A stretch of DNA of 64,000 bases, from contig NZ_CP168493.1 in assembly GCF_042945595.1 (NCBI RefSeq), positions 1,488,001 to 1,552,000 on the forward strand. Reading direction: 5' to 3'. Both the position numbers and the translations under genes were made by a program. The notes beneath the pieces were generated by a model. That model searched no databases. It was not told where the DNA came from and saw only the letters and a list, made by a program, of their open reading frames with translations. Shown here piece after piece: positions 1-8,845 of the stretch. Positions within the stretch are counted from its first letter, which is position 1. Each line of letters starts with the position of its first letter. This DNA is from Psychrobacillus sp042945595 (GTDB taxonomy: Bacteria > Bacillota > Bacilli > Bacillales_A > Planococcaceae).

Positions 1-1
1 T

Positions 2-433
2 GTGCAAGATGAAACTCGTATTGGGCGTGGTAACGGCAGGATGGCCGTATTACATCTATTGCAAAAAACGAATACATCCGTTTTTACTTTACAAGACAAA
101 GGAGTTTTGAATTTAAATGAAATGGATTCAATGTTATTAGAAATTCTTGCATTAGTCGAAGAGTATCAACGGAAACTACATAATGCGAAAATTAAACGAG
201 GAATGAAGCGCGCGGTTTCCCAAGGATTTCGCCCAGAGAGAAATTTAAAAACACGAGGTAACCCTGAAGGTAGGGACCGTATTGAAGTTCCAGTTCAAGA
301 AATAGTAAGATTACGTAATGTAGGTTTAACTTATGAAGAAATTGCATCCACATTAAAAGGATTAGGTTTTGAAATTAGTAAAGCAACTGTTCATAGACGA
401 TTTATTGAATTTATGGATACACACGAAGGTTAA
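2..433 (+). CDS. yneB: YneB-like resolvase family protein (5' end outside window)
   Basis: Partial gene: the reading frame is open to the window edge, so the N-terminal catalytic domain with the recombinase serine is not seen. The visible 143 residues hold a long amphipathic helix (LLEILALVEEYQRKLHNAK) typical of the dimer and hinge helix of serine resolvases. A C-terminal helix-turn-helix follows (GLTYEEIASTLKGLGFEISK, then TVHRRF). The next genes are ynzC and tkt. In B. subtilis this is the neighbourhood of lexA-yneA-yneB-ynzC, an SOS-regulated cluster. The identity rests on that order plus the resolvase-like C-terminus. No SOS box is visible because the promoter lies outside the window. 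Confidence 0.8.
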   Translation: MQDETRIGRGNGRMAVLHLLQKTNTSVFTLQDKGVLNLNEMDSMLLEILALVEEYQRKLHNAKIKRGMKRAVSQGFRPERNLKTRGNPEGRDRIEVPVQEIVRLRNVGLTYEEIASTLKGLGFEISKATVHRRFIEFMDTHEG

Positions 434-437
434 AGGC

Positions 438-458
438 TTGCACTCTGTGCGTTTTTTC
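438..458 (+). terminator. weak terminator-like hairpin after yneB
   Basis: A short GCAC-TCT-GTGC hairpin is followed by a run of six T. It lies directly after the yneB stop. The stem is only 4-5 bp, so read-through into ynzC is likely. Confidence 0.35.
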
Positions 459-498
459 CTTACCTTTAAATTAGAATAAAATTTAAAGGGTGAATCTT

Positions 499-732
499 AT
501 GTTAAGTAAAGAAAAACTTACGCGAATAAGCGAACTTTCAAGAAAATCAAAATCAACTGGATTATCTATTGAAGAAGCAAAAGAGCAAAGTGCATTAAGA
601 AAAGAATATTTAGAGACATTTCGTTCAACGATGAGGGATACAATCGAAAGTGTAAAAGTAATAGACCCTGCTGGTAATGATGTAACTCCACTTAAAGTAA
701 AACAAGCTAAAAAAGGGAAATTTCTGAATTAA
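499..732 (+). CDS. ynzC: DUF896 small protein YnzC
   Basis: A 77-residue soluble, highly charged protein of the DUF896 (UPF0291) family. The pattern is MLSKEKLTRISELSRKSK, then a helix rich in E and K, and a basic tail. Members form a short antiparallel helical hairpin, and their function is not established. The ATG at 499 was chosen because the AAAGGG ribosome site at 485-490 sits 8 bases before it. An in-frame GTG at 490 overlaps that site. It lies between yneB and tkt, as in B. subtilis. Confidence 0.88.
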   Translation: MLSKEKLTRISELSRKSKSTGLSIEEAKEQSALRKEYLETFRSTMRDTIESVKVIDPAGNDVTPLKVKQAKKGKFLN

Positions 733-750
733 CAAATCATTAAGAAACCA

Positions 751-779
751 TTGATAATGCATACATTGTTGTCTAAACT
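751..779 (+). promoter_or_regulatory. candidate sigma-A promoter of tkt
   Basis: TTGATA at 751-756, a 17-base spacer and TAAACT at 774-779 lie about 40 bases before the tkt start. The -10 box matches only four of six consensus positions. Confidence 0.45.
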
Positions 780-817
780 AGAAGTATAGAAAAAATTAGC
801 TTGAGAGGATGTCACAA

Positions 818-2818
818 ATGTCATTACATTCAGATTTACTTGCAATTAATACCATCCGTACTCTATCTATTGATGCAATAGATAAAGCAAACTCCGGTCA
901 TCCAGGTCTTCCTATGGGGGCCGCACCAATGGCATATACGCTTTGGACAAAACATCTTCGCCATAACCCAAATAATCCAAACTGGTTTAATCGTGACCGT
1001 TTTGTTTTATCAGCGGGGCATGGATCTATGCTTTTATATAGTTTACTTCATCTTGGTGGGTATGACTTACCAATGGAAGAGATTAAAAACTTCCGTCAAT
1101 GGAATTCAAAAACACCAGGTCATCCCGAGTTTCGACATACAGCGGGTGTAGAAGCAACAACAGGTCCCCTAGGGCAAGGAATTGGAATGGCTGTTGGTAT
1201 GGCAATGGCAGAGACACACTTGGCCGCTACGTACAATCGTCCAAACTTTGAAGTTGTAGATCATTATACATTTGCACTTTGTGGAGATGGGGATTTAATG
1301 GAGGGTGTAGCAGCAGAAGCAATTTCGCTTGCTGGACATTTACAATTAGATAAATTAATCGTTTTATACGATAGTAATGATATTTCTTTAGATGGTGACT
1401 TGCATAAATCGTTCTCTGAGAAAATAGAAAAACGTTTTGAATCATATGGCTGGAATTATATTTTCGTGCAAGACGGAAATGACATTGAAGCTATTTCCAC
1501 TGCAATTGAAAAAGCTAAATCTCAAAACGATAAACCAACAATTATTGAGGTTAAAACAGTAATTGGATTTGGTTCACCGAATAGAGCAGGGAAATCTGAC
1601 GCTCATGGTATGCCACTTGGAAAAGAAGAGTCACTATTAGCGAAAGAGGCTTACAAATGGTCATCTGAAGAAGATTTCTATGTGCCAGTAGAAGTATATG
1701 AAACGTTTAAAGAAGCTTCTAATCTTCTTGGTGTTGCAGAAGAAGGAGCTTGGAATGAAAAGTTTAATGCGTTTTCTTCGGAGTTTCCTGAACTTGCAGC
1801 TACTTTAAAACAAGCAATTAGCGGAGATCTACCTGAAAACTTTGATACTGCGATGAAGACTTATGAAGAAGGGACATCACATGCAACACGTTCCGCTTCA
1901 GGCGATGCCATTAATGCTATAGCACAAAACTTACCATCTTTCTTCGGAGGTAGTGCGGATTTAGCAGGATCAAACAAAACGACGATGAAGAATGCAGGAG
2001 ACTTTTCTGCTGACAATTACGAGGGTAAAAATATTTGGTTTGGTGTACGTGAATTTGCTATGGGTACTGCTCTTAACGGTATGGCGCTTCATGGTGGGTT
2101 ACATGTGTTTGGTGGTACATTCTTCGTATTCAGTGACTATGTTAGACCAGCTATTCGACTATCTGCTCTTATGGGACTTCCAGTAACGTACGTATTTACA
2201 CATGATAGTATTGCAGTAGGAGAAGATGGTCCAACACATGAGCCAATCGAACATTTAGCTTCATTGCGAGCGATGCCAGGTTTATCTGTAATCCGTCCTG
2301 CAGATGCTATTGAAACAAATGAAGCGTGGAAGCTTGCGGTTTCTTCGAAAGATCATCCGACTGTACTTGTCCTTTCAAGACAAAACTTACCTACTCTTAA
2401 AGGTTCAGTGGATCAAGCAAAAGAAGGAGTTTCAAAAGGTGCATATATTGTTTCTCCAAATGATAATGCGGAAGCATTACTTCTTGCAACTGGTTCAGAA
2501 GTAAGTCTTGCAGTGGAAGCACAAAAAGCACTTGCAATTGAAGGAATTCAAGTTTCGGTAGTATCTATGCCATCTTGGGATCTATTTGAGCAACAAGATG
2601 AAGCATATAAGAAATCAGTACTTCCATCACATTTAACTAAACGACTTGCTATTGAAATGGGATCATCTCTTGGGTGGCATCGTTATGTTGGATTTGAAGG
2701 AGATGTTATTGCAATCGATAAATTTGGTGCAAGCGCTCCTGGTGAAATTGTAATGAAAGAATACGGCTTCTCCGTAGAAAATGTCGTTTCTAAAATGAAA
2801 AACTTACTTCAAAAATAA
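818..2818 (+). CDS. tkt: transketolase
   Basis: Thiamine-diphosphate enzyme of the non-oxidative pentose phosphate pathway. It moves two-carbon ketol units between sugar phosphates such as xylulose-5-P, ribose-5-P and erythrose-4-P, and is cytosolic. The 666 residues match the usual full length. Visible hallmarks are the N-terminal NSGHPGLPMGAAP segment, the ThDP/Mg motif beginning GDGDLMEG near residue 155, and the central GVREFAMG segment of the pyrimidine domain. The GAGAGGA ribosome site at 803-808 favours the ATG at 818. The in-frame ATG at 809 abuts it. Own promoter and terminator suggest a single-gene unit. Confidence 0.97.
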   Translation: MSLHSDLLAINTIRTLSIDAIDKANSGHPGLPMGAAPMAYTLWTKHLRHNPNNPNWFNRDRFVLSAGHGSMLLYSLLHLGGYDLPMEEIKNFRQWNSKTPGHPEFRHTAGVEATTGPLGQGIGMAVGMAMAETHLAATYNRPNFEVVDHYTFALCGDGDLMEGVAAEAISLAGHLQLDKLIVLYDSNDISLDGDLHKSFSEKIEKRFESYGWNYIFVQDGNDIEAISTAIEKAKSQNDKPTIIEVKTVIGFGSPNRAGKSDAHGMPLGKEESLLAKEAYKWSSEEDFYVPVEVYETFKEASNLLGVAEEGAWNEKFNAFSSEFPELAATLKQAISGDLPENFDTAMKTYEEGTSHATRSASGDAINAIAQNLPSFFGGSADLAGSNKTTMKNAGDFSADNYEGKNIWFGVREFAMGTALNGMALHGGLHVFGGTFFVFSDYVRPAIRLSALMGLPVTYVFTHDSIAVGEDGPTHEPIEHLASLRAMPGLSVIRPADAIETNEAWKLAVSSKDHPTVLVLSRQNLPTLKGSVDQAKEGVSKGAYIVSPNDNAEALLLATGSEVSLAVEAQKALAIEGIQVSVVSMPSWDLFEQQDEAYKKSVLPSHLTKRLAIEMGSSLGWHRYVGFEGDVIAIDKFGASAPGEIVMKEYGFSVENVVSKMKNLLQK

Positions 2819-2825
2819 GAAATAT

Positions 2826-2876
2826 GAGGTAGTTCATGTGACTCCTATAAAGGAATCTATGAGCTACCTCTTTTTA
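2826..2876 (+). terminator. rho-independent terminator of tkt
   Basis: Stem GAGGTAGTTCAT (2826-2837) pairs with ATGAGCTACCTC (2859-2870) with one mismatch and is followed by TTTTT. Confidence 0.85.
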
Positions 2877-2983
2877 TTAATAATTGATAAATAATAATTA
2901 AATATAGAATGCATAAAGAATCTATAGTATAATTTTCAATGGTGTCTTGTACACGTAGACAAGAACGTAAAGGAGGAGAAAAG

Positions 2984-3205
2984 ATGTTAGATACATGGAT
3001 TTGGATTATTATCGTAATCGTTGCGTTAATCGGTGGTGCAGCAATTGGATTTTTTGCGGCACGTAAATATATGATGAAATATTTAAAAGAAAATCCACCA
3101 ATCAATGAACAAATGCTTCGTATGATGATGGCTCAAATGGGACGTAAGCCTTCTGAAAAACAAGTAAAACAAATGATGAATCAAATGAATAAAATGCAAA
3201 AATAA
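2984..3205 (+). CDS. yneF: UPF0154 membrane protein YneF
   Basis: A 73-residue protein with one N-terminal membrane segment (about residues 4-24, WIWIIIVIVALIGGAAIGFF). A basic, Met- and Gln-rich cytoplasmic tail follows (NEQMLRMMMAQMGRKPSEKQ). This is the UPF0154 pattern, and the molecular role is unknown. The strong AAAGGAGGAGAA ribosome site sets the ATG at 2984. The longer upstream frame has no ribosome site. It sits downstream of tkt, as in B. subtilis. Confidence 0.9.
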   Translation: MLDTWIWIIIVIVALIGGAAIGFFAARKYMMKYLKENPPINEQMLRMMMAQMGRKPSEKQVKQMMNQMNKMQK

Positions 3206-3206
3206 A

Positions 3207-3236
3207 AAAGCACTCACTTTCGAGTGCTTTTATTTA
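3207..3236. terminator. bidirectional terminator yneF / yqkD
   Basis: AAAGCACTC (3207-3215) and GAGTGCTTT (3222-3230) form a perfect 9-bp stem with a 6-base loop. A and T tracts on the two sides let it serve both converging genes. Its right arm overlaps the stop codon of the minus-strand hydrolase. Confidence 0.85.
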
Positions 3237-4159
3237 TTCAATAAATTATTTTGTTGTAAAAAATCTGCAACTACTTGTTCGTACTCCTCGCTATTTTCAT
3301 TAAAAGATTTGGCATGAGCCCCTAATTCGAAAAATTTTAAAGTTTTTGGTCCTTTTTTCTTCTCAAACAATTCTTCCGTCATTTTAGGAAGTATAAAATC
3401 ATCTTGTAAACTATGGATAAATAGTACGGGTTTTTCTATATGATCCACTACATCGATGGGAGAGACAAGATTTAATGTATAGCCGTCTCTCATTTTTAAA
3501 AATAAGTTAGCAAAACGTATTGCTAAACTAGATCGAAGTGGTGTAGTTTGACGCATAATATTCAACACTTGGTCTTCAAAATCTGAAAAAGAACAATCAG
3601 AAATATAAAAATTTGCATCATCTTTTATGGAGCCTGCATACAGTAGGGTAGTTGCTGCACCCATTGATTCTCCGTGAATTCCAATAATGGCATTGTCACC
3701 AGCACGATCACGCACTACTTCAATAATGGATTGTAAGTCAATCTTTTCATAATAACCAAAACTAGTTGTTTTTCCACCAGAGTCTCCATGGCGGCGATGA
3801 TCATATACTACGCTGTTGAAACCTAATCGTTCAAACATTCGGACAAACCTTAGTGAATTAATTTTATTTTCCGTTACACCGTGACAAATAACGACATAAT
3901 TATTTGTTTGTAATGGTTCGACAAAAATCGCTTTAAGTGAGTAACTGTTTTTCGATTCAATCCATTTCTCGGTTTTATTGACTGTTTTAAACCAAGCTTC
4001 GTCAAAACGTTTAGATGTAATTTCTCGATTTAATATAAATTCATCTTCTTTTTTCTTCATATACATGAGTTTATTTGTCACAAAATAGCCTAGTACAGTA
4101 GCGGCAGCGGTTAAAATACTTGTTAATAAACTAGTCCAAATGATTACACGTTTTTTCAT
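3230..4159 (-). CDS. yqkD: alpha/beta hydrolase, YqkD-like, membrane-anchored
   Basis: Serine hydrolase of 309 residues, with an uncleaved-looking N-terminal membrane anchor (about residues 5-28) and the hydrolase domain expected outside the membrane. The nucleophile elbow HGESMG places Ser165 as nucleophile. QDDF (about residue 253) and GAHAKS (about 280) supply the Asp and His. ICHGVTENK near residue 91 forms the oxyanion-hole loop. The substrate is unknown. Ribosome site AGGAG lies 9 bases before the ATG. In B. subtilis yqkD is next to yqkE; here an HMG-CoA lyase and a thiolase gene lie between them. Confidence 0.85.
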   Translation of the reverse strand: MKKRVIIWTSLLTSILTAAATVLGYFVTNKLMYMKKKEDEFILNREITSKRFDEAWFKTVNKTEKWIESKNSYSLKAIFVEPLQTNNYVVICHGVTENKINSLRFVRMFERLGFNSVVYDHRRHGDSGGKTTSFGYYEKIDLQSIIEVVRDRAGDNAIIGIHGESMGAATTLLYAGSIKDDANFYISDCSFSDFEDQVLNIMRQTTPLRSSLAIRFANLFLKMRDGYTLNLVSPIDVVDHIEKPVLFIHSLQDDFILPKMTEELFEKKKGPKTLKFFELGAHAKSFNENSEEYEQVVADFLQQNNLLNK

Positions 4160-4170
4160 CGCATCAACTC

Positions 4171-5067
4171 CTAATTACTTTTACTTAGTTTATACATTCC
4201 TGTATCAATTGGTCTAGACACATAAGGTGCAATGATATCGATAGCATTTACCAATAAATCAAGATGAATATTTGTTTCAATATTCATTTGGTGTAGCATA
4301 TTCACAACATCCTCCGTTGCAACATTTCCTGTTGCACCTGGAGCAAAAGGACAACCGCCTAACCCACCAGCGGAGCTATCGAAACGATCCACTCCTGCTT
4401 GAAGTGCTGCAAAAATATTTGCTAAGCCCATTTTTCGTGTATCATGAAAATGTGCTGTAATTAAAGTTGTTGGGAATTCTTTTTTAATGCGCTCAAATAG
4501 CAAATAACTTTCTTTAGGATTAGCCATACCTATAGTGTCTGCAACGCTTAATTCATGTACACCCCATGAGACAAATTCTCTACATAATTCGATTGTTTTA
4601 ACAGGATCAATTGCTCCTTCATATGGGCAATAGAAGGCAGTAGAAATACAGGCACGAACAAAATGACCTTCTTTTAGAAGTGACTCCACGATAGGCTTAA
4701 GCACTAGCAAACTTTCTTCGGTTGTTTTATTAATATTTTTTTCATTGAAGCTATTTGAAACACCTACAAAAACAGCGAAACTATTAGCTCCAGCTTGTTT
4801 GGCAAGTTCTACACCTTTAACATTTGGTGTTAGTACAAACTGTCTTCCTAGTTTTGTGGCACTTTCAACAATTTCTTTCGCATCTTTCATTTGGGGTACC
4901 CATTTTGGTGATACAAAAGAGGTCAACTCCATCTCTTCGACACCAGCTAATTGAAGCTTTTCGATAAATGCTAATTTTACCCCTGTTGGTACTTCGTTTT
5001 TCTCATTTTGTAATCCGTCTCTCGGACCGACCTCGATAATTGTCACTTTTTTTGGTAAACTAAACAT
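4171..5067 (-). CDS. mvaB: hydroxymethylglutaryl-CoA lyase
   Basis: Cleaves HMG-CoA to acetoacetate and acetyl-CoA, the last step of leucine breakdown. It is a TIM-barrel enzyme of about 298 residues, the normal bacterial length. Visible hallmarks are VGPRDGLQNE near the N-terminus (metal Asp and catalytic Arg), AHFHDTRKMG (metal His pair) and GGLGGCPFAPGATGN with the active-site cysteine loop. GGAGG 7 bases upstream favours the ATG at 5067 over one two codons earlier. It is divergent from an acetyl-CoA acetyltransferase. Together they could interconvert acetoacetyl-CoA-level metabolites, although the usual leucine-pathway partners (methylcrotonyl-CoA carboxylase) are not nearby. B. subtilis calls the homologue YngG. 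Confidence 0.93.
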   Translation of the reverse strand: MFSLPKKVTIIEVGPRDGLQNEKNEVPTGVKLAFIEKLQLAGVEEMELTSFVSPKWVPQMKDAKEIVESATKLGRQFVLTPNVKGVELAKQAGANSFAVFVGVSNSFNEKNINKTTEESLLVLKPIVESLLKEGHFVRACISTAFYCPYEGAIDPVKTIELCREFVSWGVHELSVADTIGMANPKESYLLFERIKKEFPTTLITAHFHDTRKMGLANIFAALQAGVDRFDSSAGGLGGCPFAPGATGNVATEDVVNMLHQMNIETNIHLDLLVNAIDIIAPYVSRPIDTGMYKLSKSN

Positions 5068-5211
5068 AATCATCCCTCCAACTATATTGTAAGGAATGGA
5101 TGGTTAAACAAGCAAACTTTAATTTTTATTCGGAAGAATTAAATTAAAGAATAAAGCGGATACAAGCGTCGATGGGAATTTTATATTAGGGGATTATGAG
5201 GAGGAAATAAC

Positions 5212-6393
5212 ATGTCAAACGAAGTAGTTATCGTAAGTGCAGTAAGAACTGCTATTGGAACATTTCAAGGGGCGTTAAAAGATGTTCCAGCAACTAAACT
5301 AGGTGCAATTGTAATTGATAAAGCGTTAGAAAAAGCAGGAGTTTCAAAAGATTTAGTGGATGAAGTCATTATGGGGAATGTACTTCAAGCAGGTTTAGGA
5401 CAAAATCCAGCAAGACAAGCATCTATCCAAGCGGGATTATCAGTATCCATACCAGCACTGACAATAAATAAAGTATGTGGGTCTGGCCTAAAAGCAATCC
5501 ATCTTGCAACACAAGCAATCATTGCAGGAGATGCGGAAATTATCGTGGCTGGTGGAATGGAAAATATGAGCCAAGCTCCTTATCTATTGAAAAATGCTAG
5601 AGATGGCTTCCGTATGGGTGATCAAAAAGTGGTGGATAGTATGATATCAGATGGCTTATGGTGTGCATTTAATGATTATCATATGGGGATCACTGCTGAA
5701 AACTTATGCGATCAATATAATATCACTAGAGAAGAGCAAGACGCTTTTTCTGCTCGTTCTCAGGCCCGAGCGGAAAAAGCGATCGAAGAAGGAAAGTTTG
5801 TTGATGAAATCATTCCTGTTGAAATTCCACAGCGAAAAGGTGATCCAATCGTATTTGATACGGACGAATATCCGAAAAAAGGCTCAACACAAGAAAAATT
5901 AAGTACATTACGTCCAGCTTTCAAGAAAGATGGATCTGTAACTGCGGGAAATGCGTCTGGTATTAATGACGGAGCAGCAGCTGTAGTAGTAATGTCGAAA
6001 GCGAAAGCAGAAGAACTAGGCTTAAAACCTTTAGCAACAATTGTGGCAAATGCATCTGCAGGAGTAGATCCAAGCGTTATGGGCATTGGGCCAGTAGAAG
6101 CAGTGAAAAAAGTATTAAGCAAATCACAAATTTCGCTTGCTGACATTGATTTAATCGAGGCAAATGAAGCATTCGCTGCACAATCAATTGCGGTAGATAG
6201 AGAGCTTTCATTTGATCATGATAAACTAAACGTAAATGGTGGAGCTATAGCTTTAGGACATCCAATTGGAGCAAGTGGAGCACGTATTTTTGTTTCTTTA
6301 CTTCATGAAATGGTGAAACAAGATGCAAAAACAGGACTTGCGACACTATGTATCGGTGGAGGTCAAGGAGTAGCTACTATCGTTAAACGTTAA
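5212..6393 (+). CDS. thl: acetyl-CoA C-acetyltransferase (thiolase)
   Basis: Biosynthetic-type thiolase of 393 residues that condenses two acetyl-CoA to acetoacetyl-CoA or does the reverse. Cys89 in INKVCGSGLKA is the acylated nucleophile. GHPIGASGAR carries the catalytic His, and CIGGGQG near the end carries the second Cys. NEAFAAQ is also present. A GAGGAGG ribosome site precedes the ATG. It is divergent from the HMG-CoA lyase, with about 140 bp shared between them, and is followed within 20 bp by yqkE. A terminator follows yqkE, so the two probably form one unit. Confidence 0.95.
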   Translation: MSNEVVIVSAVRTAIGTFQGALKDVPATKLGAIVIDKALEKAGVSKDLVDEVIMGNVLQAGLGQNPARQASIQAGLSVSIPALTINKVCGSGLKAIHLATQAIIAGDAEIIVAGGMENMSQAPYLLKNARDGFRMGDQKVVDSMISDGLWCAFNDYHMGITAENLCDQYNITREEQDAFSARSQARAEKAIEEGKFVDEIIPVEIPQRKGDPIVFDTDEYPKKGSTQEKLSTLRPAFKKDGSVTAGNASGINDGAAAVVVMSKAKAEELGLKPLATIVANASAGVDPSVMGIGPVEAVKKVLSKSQISLADIDLIEANEAFAAQSIAVDRELSFDHDKLNVNGGAIALGHPIGASGARIFVSLLHEMVKQDAKTGLATLCIGGGQGVATIVKR

Positions 6394-6410
6394 AAAAGAA
6401 GGTGAACAAA

Positions 6411-6662
6411 TTGGCAAAGAAAAAACAAAGACAACCCGTAAAATCTGCTACTTCAAAAGAAGAAACAAATGGTCTATTCGACCAACTTTCATTGGATGTG
6501 CTAGCTAAATTAAAAGAAACAAAGAAACAACTAATGGCTGAGGAGCAAGAGAAAGAAGAAGAAAGACAAGCTCAACTTCTTTTTGAAAAAAAGCAGAAGG
6601 AAAAAAACAAATCATTTGAAGAATTACTAGATGAATATGGATACGGTGGTTCGAAGTTTTAA
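6411..6662 (+). CDS. yqkE: DUF3886 small charged protein YqkE
   Basis: An 83-residue, very hydrophilic, coiled-coil-like protein rich in K, E and Q. It ends in KNKSFEELLDEYGYGG, which resembles the SFEELL signature of the DUF3886 (YqkE) family. Function unknown. The AGAAGGTGA ribosome site fits the TTG start at 6411. A GTG three codons earlier (6402) overlaps the ribosome site. In B. subtilis yqkE follows yqkD directly; here it follows thl. Confidence 0.75.
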   Translation: MAKKKQRQPVKSATSKEETNGLFDQLSLDVLAKLKETKKQLMAEEQEKEEERQAQLLFEKKQKEKNKSFEELLDEYGYGGSKF

Positions 6663-6691
6663 TAAAGTACCTATATAATTAAGTTTGATTA

Positions 6692-6737
6692 AAATTATCT
6701 CATCTCTATAAAGTTCTTAGGGTTGAGGTGATTTTTT
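6692..6737 (+). terminator. terminator of thl-yqkE
   Basis: AAATTATCTCA (6692-6702) pairs over 11 bp, with two G-T pairs, with TGAGGTGATTT (6724-6734). The loop is long and more T follow. Confidence 0.55.
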
Positions 6738-6824
6738 ATTGGATATTAATATAAATATAACGACTATTTTAATTGGGGACTGAACTAGTACACTTCAAAG
6801 TTTCTGTTATGCAGTCCATAAAAA

Positions 6825-6853
6825 ATTAAAAAAAGCCGATTATTTAATCGGCT
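6825..6853 (-). terminator. terminator of the YczE-like gene (minus strand)
   Basis: AGCCGATTA (6834-6842) and TAATCGGCT (6845-6853) form a perfect 9-bp stem. Read on the minus strand it is followed by a long T tract. It lies about 90 bp past the stop of the membrane protein gene. The rest of 6738-6942 shows no gene. Confidence 0.8.
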
Positions 6854-6942
6854 TCAGATTATCGATAAATTGTCATTTTAAGAGGAAAGACTCTTTTTTT
6901 CCGTTTGAGTTGTCACGTCATTTTCTTCAACTTCATGAATAT

Positions 6943-7605
6943 TTATATCTTTTTTTTATTAATCCAGCTTACTAAGTATTTATGATAACGTGGCATTATC
7001 CATCCTAAAATTTTACCGATGAAATATGCTGCAATTAGTGTACCAATGCCAATTGACCCTAATGAGTGAATGAAAATAATACATACTAAACCTGCCACAC
7101 AAACATTCACTAGATCACTCGAAATTTTGGCCTTACTAAACTTCATATTAAATTTTTCGCTTATTGCATAAGTTAACGCATCATACGGCATTAATGGAAA
7201 TTTAGCATTGAAATATCCAAATAAACCAATCGCAACAATAAATAAGCTTAAAATTAAAAATACCCAACGCATTACTAATGTTTCGGGTGTGGGAAATAAT
7301 TTCACGAGGTATAGAGTTGCATCCATAAAGAATCCGAATAAAAATGTAATGATTAATTGCACGACAGATTCTTTCAAATCTAATCGTTTATTTAAAATCA
7401 CTTGTATGGCGATAAATAAAATATTTGCTATGATTGTCATAATTCCTACTGATAAACCTGAGGTTAGAGAAAGCGCATAGGCTAACGAGGAGACTGGTGA
7501 AACACCAAGAGCGGCGAGTATTGAGAAGCTGACGCCAAGTGATAGAAAAAACAAACCAATTATGTACAAACTAAGACGTTTCAAGGTCACATTAATGTGT
7601 TTCAT
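6943..7605 (-). CDS. YczE/YitT-family integral membrane protein
   Basis: A 220-residue polytopic membrane protein with about five hydrophobic segments (residues roughly 10-35, 50-70, 80-100, 110-130 and 170-200). Motifs such as GVSFSILAALGVSPVSSLAY and PLMPYDALTYAISEKF fit the YczE/YyaS family. Members are uncharacterised transport-like proteins, and no substrate can be named. The gene is divergent from a LysR regulator and shares a 113-bp intergenic region with it. That arrangement commonly means the regulator controls this gene. Confidence 0.75.
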   Translation of the reverse strand: MKHINVTLKRLSLYIIGLFFLSLGVSFSILAALGVSPVSSLAYALSLTSGLSVGIMTIIANILFIAIQVILNKRLDLKESVVQLIITFLFGFFMDATLYLVKLFPTPETLVMRWVFLILSLFIVAIGLFGYFNAKFPLMPYDALTYAISEKFNMKFSKAKISSDLVNVCVAGLVCIIFIHSLGSIGIGTLIAAYFIGKILGWIMPRYHKYLVSWINKKKI

Positions 7606-7718
7606 AAAATCCTTCTTTCTAGAAATAATCTATATTTATCGTAACATGTCATTCGATATATGAAAAATATATATTTATTATATATGTCATATGAAAATAC
7701 ATATAACGGAGTTGGGAA
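7606..7718. promoter_or_regulatory. divergent control region, YczE-like gene / lysR
   Basis: A very AT-rich 113 bp with nested, partly palindromic blocks such as TATATGAAAAATATATAT and TCATATGAAAATACATATA. Dyads of this type are typical LysR operators, and both divergent promoters must lie here. Exact boxes cannot be fixed by eye. Confidence 0.5.
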
Positions 7719-8591
7719 ATGGATATTCGTCAATTACATTATTATAAAGAAATTGTTAAACAGGGAAGCATTTCAAAGGCTGCTGAGGTATTGAATATTG
7801 CGCAACCTCCATTAAGTCAGCTATTAAAAAAGCTCGAAACGGAATTAGGGGCAACATTAATTCATCGTTATCGTCAAAAATGGGAGCTGACCGAATCTGG
7901 TCAATTGTTATATCAATATGCAGAACAGTTATTAAGCCAAATGGATGAAGTCAAGAGACATATTCTTGAAATAGAAGAGGGTACTGCGGGGACGGTACGT
8001 ATTGGTGTTTCATCCGCATGTTCTAATATGTTGATTGATTATATTGCAGACTTTAGAGAACAATATACACAAATCAAAGTCAACATCGTTTCTGGTGACT
8101 CGGAAGGGTTACTAAAGAAGCTAAAAGAAAAAGAAATTGATATAGCTTTACTGATAAGACCAAGCAATACGGAGCAATATGAGAACAAAGCTTTAAAAAA
8201 ACAACCTGCAATACTAATAGTTCCTAACAAATGGACATCCTCCCTCTCAACTCAGCCTACATTTAAGGAAATTGCAGATTTCCCTTTTATTATGTTAGGC
8301 GCTATGGAAGGACACTCCTTTTATGAAAATATTTTAAACGCCTTTGATGAATATGAGGTAAAACCGAATATTATGGTTGAATGCAAAGATATTCCGATGG
8401 TCGTTGCACTTGTTAATCGAGGAATAGGTATAACTATTATTCCAAGAATGCACTATAAATCTTTGTTTTTAGAACATTTAAAGATTTACGAACTTCAACA
8501 ATTTGATTTTAGTGTAGAGCCGGTTATGATGAAATTAAAAGATGAACCAATTTCAAAAGCAGCAGCACAATTTTGGGAAATGGTGAATTAA
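7719..8591 (+). CDS. LysR-family transcriptional regulator
   Basis: A 290-residue regulator with the normal LysR layout. The N-terminal winged HTH covers about residues 1-60 (QLHYYKEIVKQGSISKAAE, then QPPLSQLLKKLE). A linker helix and a periplasmic-binding-like effector domain follow (VRIGVSSACSNMLIDYI onward). GGAGTTGGGAA lies before the ATG. It is divergent from the YczE-like membrane protein, its likely target. The effector is unknown. It is followed by a strong terminator, so it is monocistronic. Confidence 0.92.
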   Translation: MDIRQLHYYKEIVKQGSISKAAEVLNIAQPPLSQLLKKLETELGATLIHRYRQKWELTESGQLLYQYAEQLLSQMDEVKRHILEIEEGTAGTVRIGVSSACSNMLIDYIADFREQYTQIKVNIVSGDSEGLLKKLKEKEIDIALLIRPSNTEQYENKALKKQPAILIVPNKWTSSLSTQPTFKEIADFPFIMLGAMEGHSFYENILNAFDEYEVKPNIMVECKDIPMVVALVNRGIGITIIPRMHYKSLFLEHLKIYELQQFDFSVEPVMMKLKDEPISKAAAQFWEMVN

Positions 8592-8682
8592 CCCAGACTT
8601 CCTCTACAAATACTATGGGGGAGGCAATATATGGTACACAGTATCTTGGTTTGTTAGAGCATAATTTTCTATCATGGAGTGA

Positions 8683-8740
8683 ACTAAAATGAAAAAATGC
8701 TCTTTTCCAATGGCGAAAGGAGCATTTTTTCATTTTAGTC
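8683..8740. terminator. long bidirectional terminator after lysR
   Basis: CTAAAATGAAAAAATGCTC (from about 8684) pairs with GAGCATTTTTTCATTTTAG (to about 8738). Further pairing runs through CTTTTCC/GAAAGG towards a small loop. The near-perfect stem is about 25 bp, unusually long for a simple terminator. Confidence 0.85.
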
Positions 8741-8845
8741 TTATCACTGTTAAATCACATCACTCTAGGTACTTATGGAAAATTATGAAACTTTTAGACA
8801 ACTACTTCGTAGAATGCTTATATAAAAGTAATAGAGGTGGGAAGA

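Noticed and set aside
5760..6146. 128-codon minus-strand frame
   Set aside because: Antisense shadow of the thiolase gene, rich in Ser, Ala and Pro as expected for the reverse of a coding strand.
8524..8733. Minus-strand frame at the end of lysR
   Set aside because: It starts in the long terminator hairpin and reads against lysR; no ribosome site.
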